Shown piece after piece: positions 42,934 through 51,012 of a stretch of DNA of 57,457 nucleotides. Within the stretch, counting starts at the first letter, position 1, and each line of letters begins with the position of its first letter. Both the position numbers and the translations under genes were made by a program. Origin of the DNA: PNAI01 sp035574295 (GTDB taxonomy: Bacteria > Pseudomonadota > Alphaproteobacteria > Rhizobiales > Xanthobacteraceae); NCBI GenBank assembly GCA_035574295.1, contig DATLYX010000127.1:1-57457 (forward strand), in the 5' to 3' direction. Under the pieces are notes generated by a model that saw only the letters and a list, made by a program, of their open reading frames with translations, searched no databases and was not told the origin of the DNA.

Positions 42934-44619
42934 ATGCGCGCGAATGACGGCACCCGGACCGGCGGCGAGATCCTGGTCGATCAGCTTGTTCTGCACGGCG
43001 TAAAACACGCCTTCTGTGTGCCCGGAGAAAGCTATCTCGGCGCCCTCGACGCCTTCTACGATCGCCCCATAAAACTCACCGTCTGCCGCCAGGAAGGCGG
43101 TGCCGCGATCATGGCGGAAGCCGTTGGCAAGGCCACGGGCCGGCCGGGCATCGCTTTCGTCACGCGCGGGCCGGGCGCGACGAACGCCTCGCACGGCGTC
43201 CACATCGCCAAGCAGGATTCTTCGCCCATGATCCTGTTCGTGGGCCAGGTGGCGCGCGAGATGCGCGAGCGCGAGGCGTTTCAGGAAATCGATTTTCGCG
43301 CCGTGTTCGGCTCCATGGCCAAATGGGCGACCGAGATCGAAGACCCCGCCCGCATCCCGGAAATCGTCTCGCGGGCCTTCTACACGGCAACAAGCGGCCG
43401 GCCGGGTCCGGTGGTGGTCGCGCTGCCCGAGGACATGCTGGTGGAGCGCGTGGCCGTGCCCGACGCGCCCCCGTTTGAGCCGGTGGAAACCTGGCCCGGC
43501 GCCCCCGACATGGCGCGGCTGCAAAAGCTGCTCGCTGCTGCCAAGCAGCCCATCGTGATCGCCGGCGGCAGCCGCTGGAACGATGCTGCCTGCGCGTCGC
43601 TTGTGCGCTTTGCGGAAAAATTTGCGCTCCCGGTGGCGACCTCGTTCCGCCGCAGCCATGTGTTCGACGCCCGCCACGCCTGTTACGCCGGCGACCTCGG
43701 CATCGGTCCCAATCCAAAACTTGTGGCGCGCATCAAGGCCGCCGATCTGATTCTGCTCATCGGCGGCCGCCTCGGCGAAATTCCTTCCCAGGGCTATTCG
43801 CTCCTCGATCTGCCCGGCCATCGCCAGACGCTCGTGCACGTGCATCCCGGCGCCGAAGAGCTCGGTCGCGTCTATCATCCACACCTTGCCATCAACGCCT
43901 CACCGACCGCATTCGCATCCATGCTCGATGCCTTGCAGCCGCCGGCCGACATCCCCTGGCGCGCCGAGACCCAAGCCGCCAACGCCGACTATCGCGCCTG
44001 GACCGACAAGGCGACGCCCCAGCCCGGCAACGTGAATTTCGGCGAGATCATCGTCTGGCTGCGCGATCATCTGCCCGACGACGCCGTCATCTGCACCGGC
44101 GCGGGCAATTTCACCGCCTGGGTGCACCGCTTTTATCGCTTCCGCCGTTACGCCACCCACATCGGCCCGTGCTCGGGGTCCATGGGCTATGGCGTGCCGT
44201 CCGCCGTTGCCATGAAGACGCTTTATCCGAATCGCATCGTCGTCGGCATTTCCGGCGACGGCGATTTTCTGATGAACGGCCAGGAATTCGCCACCGCCGT
44301 GCAATACAATCTGCCGTTCGTCACGCTGATCGCCGACAACGGCATGTACGGCACCATCCGCATGCACCAGGAGCGCGAATATCCCGGCCGCGTGGTGGCG
44401 ACCGAGCTGAAGAATCCCGACTTCGCCGCCTACGCGCGCGCCTTCGGCGGCTTCGGCGTGACGGTGGAGAAAACGGGGGATTTTCCCGCCGCATTCGAAG
44501 CTGCGCAGAAATCGGGCCTGCCGTCGCTGATCCACCTGAAGGTGGATCCCAACGCAATCACGCCCGCAACCACGCTGGAGGCCATCCGCACCAAGGCCTT
44601 GGCCGGGCAGGGGAGGTAA
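42934..44619 (+). CDS. Acetolactate synthase-like thiamine-diphosphate enzyme
   Basis: A 561-residue ThDP enzyme of the acetolactate synthase/benzoylformate decarboxylase superfamily. The catalytic glutamate is Glu54 in CRQEGGAA, FVTRGPGATNASHG follows, and the Mg-ThDP motif GDGDFLMNGQE is near residue 440 (with downstream Asn in ADNGMYGT). It lacks the extra features needed to tell decarboxylase from synthase, so the substrate is open. It is not part of an ilvBH pair. The TIR gene starts 26 nt after its stop. Confidence 0.85.
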   Translation: MRANDGTRTGGEILVDQLVLHGVKHAFCVPGESYLGALDAFYDRPIKLTVCRQEGGAAIMAEAVGKATGRPGIAFVTRGPGATNASHGVHIAKQDSSPMILFVGQVAREMREREAFQEIDFRAVFGSMAKWATEIEDPARIPEIVSRAFYTATSGRPGPVVVALPEDMLVERVAVPDAPPFEPVETWPGAPDMARLQKLLAAAKQPIVIAGGSRWNDAACASLVRFAEKFALPVATSFRRSHVFDARHACYAGDLGIGPNPKLVARIKAADLILLIGGRLGEIPSQGYSLLDLPGHRQTLVHVHPGAEELGRVYHPHLAINASPTAFASMLDALQPPADIPWRAETQAANADYRAWTDKATPQPGNVNFGEIIVWLRDHLPDDAVICTGAGNFTAWVHRFYRFRRYATHIGPCSGSMGYGVPSAVAMKTLYPNRIVVGISGDGDFLMNGQEFATAVQYNLPFVTLIADNGMYGTIRMHQEREYPGRVVATELKNPDFAAYARAFGGFGVTVEKTGDFPAAFEAAQKSGLPSLIHLKVDPNAITPATTLEAIRTKALAGQGR

Positions 44620-44645
44620 GGCAGGGGAGAGCCCCGCAGCCTGCG

Positions 44646-46556
44646 ATGGAAGAGAGAACAACATTCAAGTACTGGGCCTTCATCAGCTATAGTCAGCGAG
44701 ACAAGGCCTGGGCTGATTGGCTGCATCCGGCGTTGGAGTTCTATTCAGTCCCGCGTCGTCTGCGCGCCGCTGTGGCGTCGAACGCGTCGTTGCCTACAAG
44801 GCTGTTCCCGATTTTTCGTGATAGCGCCGAACTTGCCGGCGCCCCCGATCTCAGCGATGCGATTCGTCAGGCGCTGCTGCAATCGCGCCACCTGATCGTC
44901 ATCTGCTCCCCGAATGCCGCCGCCTCCAAATGGGTCAACAAGGAAATTCTGACCTTCCAGTCGCTCGGGCGGCACAACCAGATCTTTTGTGTCATTATCG
45001 ACGGAGAGCCGAACGCCCCTGAGGCGCTCAAGCAGCTTGAGTGCTTTCCGCCGGCGTTGCGCACGGACTCAGTGCTTGATGGCGTCATCGTCCCGCGCGC
45101 CGAGCCGCTGGCGGTCGACCTGCGTCCCGGGCGCGACAGCAGACGCAGGGCGCTGCTACGGTTGGTGGCCGGCCTGCTCAAGGTCGACTTCAACCTGCTT
45201 TGGCGGCGCGAATTGCGCCGCACCGTTCGTCGTGCCGTGCGCAAGGCCGCGACCGTAGCGGGGGCGTTCCTGCTGGCTGGTCTCGGCTATCTCGCGATGG
45301 CCGACAACGGTGTTCCGATTCCCGCCGGGCACGCCGCCCGCCTGTTCCTCGATCGGCATGCCATCTCGTTGTTTCGGCCGGTCCGCGCTGCGAACGAAGT
45401 TTTCGACACTGCGGCACGAGCCCGCGCGGGCCTGATCGACCGCCTTCACCGCGAGTGGACACACGCAACCTGGATTTACGAATCACCGAACCGCACCAAA
45501 GGGCCGAAAGTCGCCATCTCGCCCTGGGTATCTTCCCAGGCCATGAGCGCGGTTTTTCGCACCGTTGAAGCGCGGGCGAGCACGCTGCCGGATTTTTGGC
45601 GCGCGCTGGATGCGCCGTTCGCGCCGGAATTACTGATCGAAGAGCGCGGCAAGAAATTTGGATGGCTGGTCGGTGACTCAGACTATCCGCAGGCCGAGCC
45701 CGCGCTGTGGACCGTGGCCTCGCTCGCGATCGCGCTTGGCCGCAGCGACCTCGTCGACTCGGAGCGGCGCAAGCATTTGCTCGCGCGGCTCGCCTATGCA
45801 CAGACCGTGGCCGACCTCTATCGCCCGCTCGACGACGGCGGCTGGAACATCCTGCCGCAGCAGCACGACCTCACAGAACACGCGACCTATACCAGTGCGC
45901 TCGCGCTGCTCGCGCTGCTCGAGCTGCACGCCGCCGGTCTCGGCTGGCACGACGACAAGGCGCGGCTTGACGCCATGCTGCGACAGACCGCCCGCTGGCT
46001 CATGTCCCGTTTCGACGCGACGGCCTCGCCGCCAGGCTGGCGGTTGCAGCTCAACGAGACGGCGAACATCGAACGCGGTGAAATCGCCGATGGGCTCACC
46101 CTGCAAATCTACACAACGCTGCTGCGCGCCGAGGCCGAAGCCGGTGTTGAGTTGCCGGACACCATCCTGCAGGCAATTCCGCAGCATCTCGACCGGCTGA
46201 TCGGGCGCCCGCTCTCCTATGCGCCCGAGCTGGGAATCATCAAACGCTACTTCACCAATTTCGACGGGTCGCAGGCCGTGCGCACCGTGACCGAAAACTA
46301 CCTTTGGCACCCTTGGGGAATCGAGTGCGCGGCGCATTGGCTGCAGCGGCTTCGGCGGACGAAGGCGCCGGCGGAGGACGTCACCGGCGCGCGCCGCACG
46401 CTGGGCTATTTGATCGTGGACCTCGGTTCCGGCTTTGCGTCGGCCGCGGATGGCCGCGCGCCGACGTTCGTAGCATCTGAATTGCTGTATGCGCTTGGCG
46501 CCGTGCATGCGCCGACACCGACACGAGATGCGCATTCGCGCGGTCTGCCAGACTGA
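44646..46556 (+). CDS. TIR-domain membrane protein with C-terminal helical (alpha/alpha-toroid-like) domain
   Basis: A 636-residue protein. Residues 8-135 form a TIR domain: YWAFISYSQRDKAW (box 1), LFPIFRDSAEL, SRHLIVICSPNAAASKWVNKE with a candidate catalytic glutamate at Glu100 and a later IIDGEP. SKWVNKEI aligns well with the NADase motif of SARM1-type TIRs. A basic stretch (RRELRRTVRRAVRK) and one transmembrane helix at about 201-219 follow. Residues about 290-620 are helical with repeated Trp/Ala/Leu segments (EPALWTVASLAIALG, HATYTSALALLALLELHAAG), like a six-helix-pair toroid; this fold call is tentative. It starts 26 nt downstream of the TPP enzyme. A TetR gene follows. Function unknown. 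Confidence 0.8.
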   Translation: MEERTTFKYWAFISYSQRDKAWADWLHPALEFYSVPRRLRAAVASNASLPTRLFPIFRDSAELAGAPDLSDAIRQALLQSRHLIVICSPNAAASKWVNKEILTFQSLGRHNQIFCVIIDGEPNAPEALKQLECFPPALRTDSVLDGVIVPRAEPLAVDLRPGRDSRRRALLRLVAGLLKVDFNLLWRRELRRTVRRAVRKAATVAGAFLLAGLGYLAMADNGVPIPAGHAARLFLDRHAISLFRPVRAANEVFDTAARARAGLIDRLHREWTHATWIYESPNRTKGPKVAISPWVSSQAMSAVFRTVEARASTLPDFWRALDAPFAPELLIEERGKKFGWLVGDSDYPQAEPALWTVASLAIALGRSDLVDSERRKHLLARLAYAQTVADLYRPLDDGGWNILPQQHDLTEHATYTSALALLALLELHAAGLGWHDDKARLDAMLRQTARWLMSRFDATASPPGWRLQLNETANIERGEIADGLTLQIYTTLLRAEAEAGVELPDTILQAIPQHLDRLIGRPLSYAPELGIIKRYFTNFDGSQAVRTVTENYLWHPWGIECAAHWLQRLRRTKAPAEDVTGARRTLGYLIVDLGSGFASAADGRAPTFVASELLYALGAVHAPTPTRDAHSRGLPD

Positions 46557-46640
46557 AGCCGGGTCTTCTGGACGCCTTGCCTGAGGGCTGCGTGGTCAGC
46601 GTTGCGCCTCGGGGTGAATCATGGTTCATCGGTTTGCGCC

Positions 46641-47306
46641 ATGCCCTATCGCCGCACCGAAAGCGTCGTTCGGCGCCTTGCCGCGCGCAAAGAATCGATC
46701 GTCTCAGCGGCGCTCAGCATCGCCGGCGAGGGCGGCATAGGGGCGGTGCAGATCGCGCCCATCGCGGCGCGCGCCGACATCGCGGCCGGCACCGTGTACC
46801 GCTACTTCCCCGGCAAGACCGAGCTGCTCACGGCTCTCATCGCCATGGCTGAGGAGCGCGAACTTGCCGCCCTGCGCCGCGCCGCAGACGCAGCGCCCGG
46901 CCCGCTTTCCGCACTTGCCGCCGCCATTGTCACGTTTGCCGCGCGCGCGCAGCAACACCGACGCCTTGCCTACGCGCTCATCGCCGAGCCGGTGGACGCC
47001 GGGATCGAGGCGATCCGTTGCCGGTTCCGCCAGTCCCTGGTCGAAGAATTTGCCGCGCGCATCGAGACGGCCGCAGCGAACGGTCTCCTTCCGCAGCAGG
47101 ATGCGACGCTCGCCGCGCCGGCGCTCGTCGGCGCTCTGGTGGAGGGTCTGGTCGGGCCGCTTGCGCCGGATTTTTCCGGGGATGCCGGCAAGGCGCGCGC
47201 GGCGATTCAGGAGCTCGCGCTTGCCGCCCTGCGCGGCCTCGGCGTGCCGGACGCCCGCGCCCGCGGCCTTGTGGTGCAGACGCCGTTTCCCTGGGTCAAA
47301 GAATGA
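46641..47306 (+). CDS. TetR family transcriptional regulator
   Basis: A 221-residue repressor. The N-terminal helix-turn-helix contains RKESIVSAALSIAGEGG and the recognition region AARADIAAGTVYRYFPGKTELL (residues about 45-66). The C-terminal ligand-binding part is Ala/Leu-rich. The start MPYRRTESVV is preferred. It may regulate neighbouring genes such as the TIR/TPP pair; no operator was identified. A weak hairpin AGCC-TTA-GGCT plus TTATTATTT overlaps the tail-to-tail junction with the cytochrome gene (47322-47341). Confidence 0.88.
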   Translation: MPYRRTESVVRRLAARKESIVSAALSIAGEGGIGAVQIAPIAARADIAAGTVYRYFPGKTELLTALIAMAEERELAALRRAADAAPGPLSALAAAIVTFAARAQQHRRLAYALIAEPVDAGIEAIRCRFRQSLVEEFAARIETAAANGLLPQQDATLAAPALVGALVEGLVGPLAPDFSGDAGKARAAIQELALAALRGLGVPDARARGLVVQTPFPWVKE

Positions 47307-47335
47307 CAATGCGGCGGGCAGAGCCTTAGGCTTTA

Positions 47336-47719
47336 TTATTTCTTCGATCCGTCAGCCTTGAACTGCCTGAGGTAGGCCCACAAGTTCGCCGCATCCTTCT
47401 CGTTCTTGATGCCGACAAACTGCATCTTGGTGCCGGGTATCTTCTTGAGCGGGTCGGCGATGTAATCCTTGAACGTCGCCTCATCCCACACGATGCCGGA
47501 ATTCTTGTTGGCGTCGCTGTAGGAATATCCTTCGATGGTGCCGGCCTTGCGGCCCTCCAATCCGTTGAGCAGCGGCCCCACCAGATTGCGCGCATCGGGT
47601 CCGACCGTATGGCAAGCGCGGCATTGCTTGAAGACCTGCTCGCCTGCCGCCGCATCCTGCGCATTCGCAACACCACTTGCAGCGACCATGGCGGCCGCAG
47701 CCAACACCAGCACCTTCAT
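47336..47719 (-). CDS. Class I soluble cytochrome c
   Basis: A 127-residue periplasmic c-type cytochrome. A signal peptide (MKVLVLAAAAMVAASGVANA) precedes the heme motif CRACH at residues 33-37, and the axial methionine is Met99 in PGTKMQFVG. It resembles the cytochrome c2/c550 family that shuttles electrons in respiration. It is divergent from glcD with a short spacer, so the two may share control. Confidence 0.95.
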   Translation of the reverse strand: MKVLVLAAAAMVAASGVANAQDAAAGEQVFKQCRACHTVGPDARNLVGPLLNGLEGRKAGTIEGYSYSDANKNSGIVWDEATFKDYIADPLKKIPGTKMQFVGIKNEKDAANLWAYLRQFKADGSKK

Positions 47720-47802
47720 GTGCTCTCCCCTTGCGCCTTGCCCGTGTTCTCCACAAGCTCGGCCAATGTATAATCAACTTTGAGCAGAATTGGGAAGGTG
47801 CC

Positions 47803-49296
47803 ATGCCACTGGCCATGCCGGAGCTTGATCAGGGCGTGCTCGCGCGCCGTAACGAGATTGTGAGCGCGCTGCGCGGCCTTGTCCCGGGCGAAAGCGTCAT
47901 CGCGAGCGAAATCGAGATGAAGGCCTACGAGTCCGACGCACTGACCGCCTATCGCGCGCTGCCCATGGTGGTGGTGCTGCCGGAGACCACGGAACAGGTT
48001 GCCGCAGTGTTGCGCTATTGCCACGCCGAAGGAATCAAGGTGGTGCCGCGCGGCGCCGGCACCTCGCTCTCCGGCGGCGCCCTGCCGCTCGGCGACGGCG
48101 TGCTGCTCGGCATGGCCAAGTTCAACCGCATCCGCGAGATCGATCTCGAGAACCGCGCGGTGGTGGCCGAGCCGGGCGTCACCAATCTCGCCATCAGCAA
48201 TGCGGTGAGCGACGCCGGCTTCTATTACGCACCCGACCCGTCCTCGCAGATCGCCTGTACCATCGGCGGCAACGTGGCGGAGAATTCCGGTGGTGTGCAT
48301 TGCCTCAAATACGGCGTCACCACCAACAACATCCTCGGCCTGGAAATGGTGCTGATCACCGGCGAGATCATCCGCCTCGGCGGCAAGCATCTCGATGCCG
48401 GCGGTTATGACCTGATGGGCGTGATCACCGGCTCCGAAGGCCTGCTCGGCGTCCTCACCGAGGTCACCGTGCGCATCCTTAAGAAGCCGGAGACCGCGCG
48501 CGCGCTGTTGATTGGTTTCAAGCGCACCGAAGACGCCGGGGAGTGCGTCTCGCGCATCATCGGCGCAGGCATCATCCCCGGCGGCATGGAGATGATGGAC
48601 CGGCCGGCGATCCACGCGGCGGAGGATTTTGTGCACGCCGGCTATCCGCTCGACGTCGAGGCGCTCCTGATCGTGGAGCTCGACGGCCCCGCCGCCGAAG
48701 TCGATCATCTCATCGGCCGGGTGGAGAAAATCGCCAAGGACTGCCTGGCGGTCACCTGCAAGGCGTCCACCTCCGAGGAAGAGCGCCTGTTGTTCTGGGC
48801 CGGCCGCAAGGCGGCGTTCCCCGCGGTCGGTCGCATTTCGCCCGACTACTATTGCATGGACGGCACCATCCCGCGCGCGCGGCTAAGACAAGTGCTCGCC
48901 CGCATCCGGGTGCTGTCGGACAAATACGGCCTCCGCGTCGCCAACGTATTCCACGCCGGCGACGGCAACCTGCATCCGCTCATTCTTTACGACTCCAACA
49001 AGCAGGGCGAGCTGGAAAAGGCCGAGCAATTCGGCGCCGACATCCTGAAGCTTTGCGTCGAGGTCGGCGGCGTGCTCACCGGCGAGCACGGCGTGGGCGT
49101 GGAGAAGCGCGACCTCATGGGCGCGATGTTCAGCGAGACCGACTTGCAACAGCAGCAGCGCCTCAAATGCGCCTTCGACGACAAGGGCCTGCTCAATCCC
49201 GGCAAGGTGTTCCCGACCCTGCACCGCTGCGCCGAGCTCGGCCGCATGCACGTGCATGCCGGCAAGCTGCCGTTTCCCGACATCCCGCGGTTTTGA
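47803..49296 (+). CDS. glcD: FAD-linked oxidase, glycolate oxidase GlcD-like
   Basis: A 497-residue flavoprotein of the GlcD/D-lactate dehydrogenase type. The FAD-binding region has VPRGAGTSLSGGALPLG, PDPSSQIACTIGGNVAENSG and GVTTNNILGLEMVL; the C-terminal domain carries HAGDGNLHPLILYD and GGVLTGEHGVGVEKRDLM. It oxidises glycolate or D-2-hydroxyacids. Glc oxidases normally need GlcE and GlcF, which are not adjacent here, so electron transfer partners must lie elsewhere or the enzyme is a different D-hydroxyacid dehydrogenase. AAGG precedes the ATG at 47803. Confidence 0.87.
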   Translation: MPLAMPELDQGVLARRNEIVSALRGLVPGESVIASEIEMKAYESDALTAYRALPMVVVLPETTEQVAAVLRYCHAEGIKVVPRGAGTSLSGGALPLGDGVLLGMAKFNRIREIDLENRAVVAEPGVTNLAISNAVSDAGFYYAPDPSSQIACTIGGNVAENSGGVHCLKYGVTTNNILGLEMVLITGEIIRLGGKHLDAGGYDLMGVITGSEGLLGVLTEVTVRILKKPETARALLIGFKRTEDAGECVSRIIGAGIIPGGMEMMDRPAIHAAEDFVHAGYPLDVEALLIVELDGPAAEVDHLIGRVEKIAKDCLAVTCKASTSEEERLLFWAGRKAAFPAVGRISPDYYCMDGTIPRARLRQVLARIRVLSDKYGLRVANVFHAGDGNLHPLILYDSNKQGELEKAEQFGADILKLCVEVGGVLTGEHGVGVEKRDLMGAMFSETDLQQQQRLKCAFDDKGLLNPGKVFPTLHRCAELGRMHVHAGKLPFPDIPRF

Positions 49297-49329
49297 TGTT
49301 GATCGGCTTGCTTTGCCGGCCGCGACCAT

Positions 49330-49393
49330 GTCCCAACAGACTTTGGGACCATGGGAGAAGTCACACGGTCTGTTTCATACGTTCTGTTTCATA
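49330..49393 (+). promoter_or_regulatory. Inverted repeat and direct repeats upstream of the oxidoreductase gene
   Basis: GTCCCAA at 49330-49336 pairs with TTGGGAC at 49343-49349 (7-bp arms, 6-nt spacer). Just downstream, TCTGTTTCATA occurs twice, at 49369-49379 and 49383-49393, spaced by 14 nt start to start. The ATG is 9 nt after. They may be an operator or a terminator hairpin plus duplicated leader; no function is known. Confidence 0.5.
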
Positions 49394-49401
49394 ATGGGGT
49401 C

Positions 49402-51012
49402 ATGAATCAGCTCGACGCGGTCATCATCGGCGGCGGCCACAACGGCCTCACCTGCGCGGCCTATCTCGCCAAAGCGGGGCTCTCCGTGCGCGTGCTCGAG
49501 CGCCGCAACGTGGTCGGCGGCGCCGCCGTCACCGAGGAGTTTCACCCGGGCTTTCGCAATTCGGTCGCCGCCTACACGGTCAGCCTGTTGCAGCCGAAGA
49601 TCATCCGCGAACTCGAACTCGAGCGCCACGGGCTCAAGATCGTCGAGCGGCGGGCGCAGAATTTCCTGCCCACCGAGGACGGCCGCTATCTGCTCACCGG
49701 GGAGGGCCGCACCCAGAAAGAAATCGCCAAGTTTTCCGCCGCCGATGCGGAACGCTACCCTGCTTATGCCGCGGAGATCGCCGCCGTGGCCGACGTGCTG
49801 CGCGACCTTGTGCTGCGGGCGCCGCCCAACATGTCCGACGGCATGTCGCTTGCCGAAATGCTCAAGGCCCTTGCGTTCGGCAACCGCCTGCGCCGCCTCG
49901 ATGGCAGCACCCGCCGTGCGCTGCTCGACTTATTCACGAAGTCGGCCGGCGATTATCTGGACTCCTGGTTCGCCGCCGCGCCGGTAAAGGCCCTGTTCGC
50001 CTTTGACTCCATCGTCGGCAATTTTGCCTCGCCCTACACGCCCGGCACGGCCTATGTGTTGCTGCACCATTGCTTCGGCGAGGTGAACGGCAAGCGCGGC
50101 ACCTGGGGCCACGCCGTCGGCGGCATGGGTGCGATCTCGAATGCAATCGCACGCGCCGCCGCAGAACACGGCGCCCGCATCGACACCGGCGCCGAGGTGC
50201 GCGAGATCATCGTCGAGCGCGGCCGGGCCGCGGGCGTCGTGCTCGCCGGCGGCGCAAGCGTCCGCGCGCGCGCGGTCATCGCCAACGTGAATCCAAAGTT
50301 TCTGTTCGAACAACTCGTGCCGCACGGTGCCCTGCCGTCCTGGGTCGCCGAGCGCATGGCGCGCTGGAAATGCGGCTCCGCCACCTTCCGCATGAATGTC
50401 GCGCTCGCGACGCTGCCGAATTTTGCCGCGCTGCCCGGCCGCGAGGTTGGCGATCACCACACCGCCGGCATCATCCTGGGCCCGAGTCTGGCCTATATGG
50501 ACCGCGCCTTCCACGATGCCGCCACCGCGGGCTGGAGCCGGGCGCCGATCATCGAAATGCTGATCCCGTCCACGCTCGACGACAGCCTCGCGCCCAGGGG
50601 CGCGCATGTGGCGAGCCTGTTCTGCCAGCACACGGCGCCGAAGCTGCCCGACGGCCGCTCCTGGGACGATCACCGCGAGACGGTCGCCGACCTGATGATC
50701 GACACGGTGGAAAAATTCGCGCCCGGATTCCGCGCCAGCATCGTGGGGCGGCAGGTGTTCTCTCCGCTCGATCTTGAGCGCGAATTCGGCCTGCCGAACG
50801 GCGACATCTTTCACGGCGCGCTGACCCTCGACCAATTGTTCTCCGCGCGCCCGATGCTTGGCCATGCCGACTACCGCATGCCGCTGCCCGGCCTCTACCT
50901 GTGTGGCTCCGGCGCCCATCCCGGCGGCGGGGTCACCGGCGCACCGGGGCACAACGCCGCCCGCGCTGTGCTCCGCGACCTGCGCGGCCTTCTCGCAGCT
51001 TGGCGGCGTTGA
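49402..51012 (+). CDS. Phytoene desaturase-like FAD/NAD(P)-dependent oxidoreductase
   Basis: A 536-residue flavoprotein of the CrtI/PYROXD2-like superfamily. The N-terminal dinucleotide motif IIGGGHNGLTCAAYLAKAG (residues 8-26) and GGMGAISNAIARAAAEHGA mid-protein are typical, and the C-terminal FAD motif is YLCGSGAHPGGGVTGAPG. No carotenoid genes are near, so the substrate is open. The start is chosen at MNQLDAVIIGGG, since the 17 codons upstream contain direct repeats. Its stop abuts the spermidine-synthase-like gene (tail to tail). Confidence 0.85.
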   Translation: MNQLDAVIIGGGHNGLTCAAYLAKAGLSVRVLERRNVVGGAAVTEEFHPGFRNSVAAYTVSLLQPKIIRELELERHGLKIVERRAQNFLPTEDGRYLLTGEGRTQKEIAKFSAADAERYPAYAAEIAAVADVLRDLVLRAPPNMSDGMSLAEMLKALAFGNRLRRLDGSTRRALLDLFTKSAGDYLDSWFAAAPVKALFAFDSIVGNFASPYTPGTAYVLLHHCFGEVNGKRGTWGHAVGGMGAISNAIARAAAEHGARIDTGAEVREIIVERGRAAGVVLAGGASVRARAVIANVNPKFLFEQLVPHGALPSWVAERMARWKCGSATFRMNVALATLPNFAALPGREVGDHHTAGIILGPSLAYMDRAFHDAATAGWSRAPIIEMLIPSTLDDSLAPRGAHVASLFCQHTAPKLPDGRSWDDHRETVADLMIDTVEKFAPGFRASIVGRQVFSPLDLEREFGLPNGDIFHGALTLDQLFSARPMLGHADYRMPLPGLYLCGSGAHPGGGVTGAPGHNAARAVLRDLRGLLAAWRR

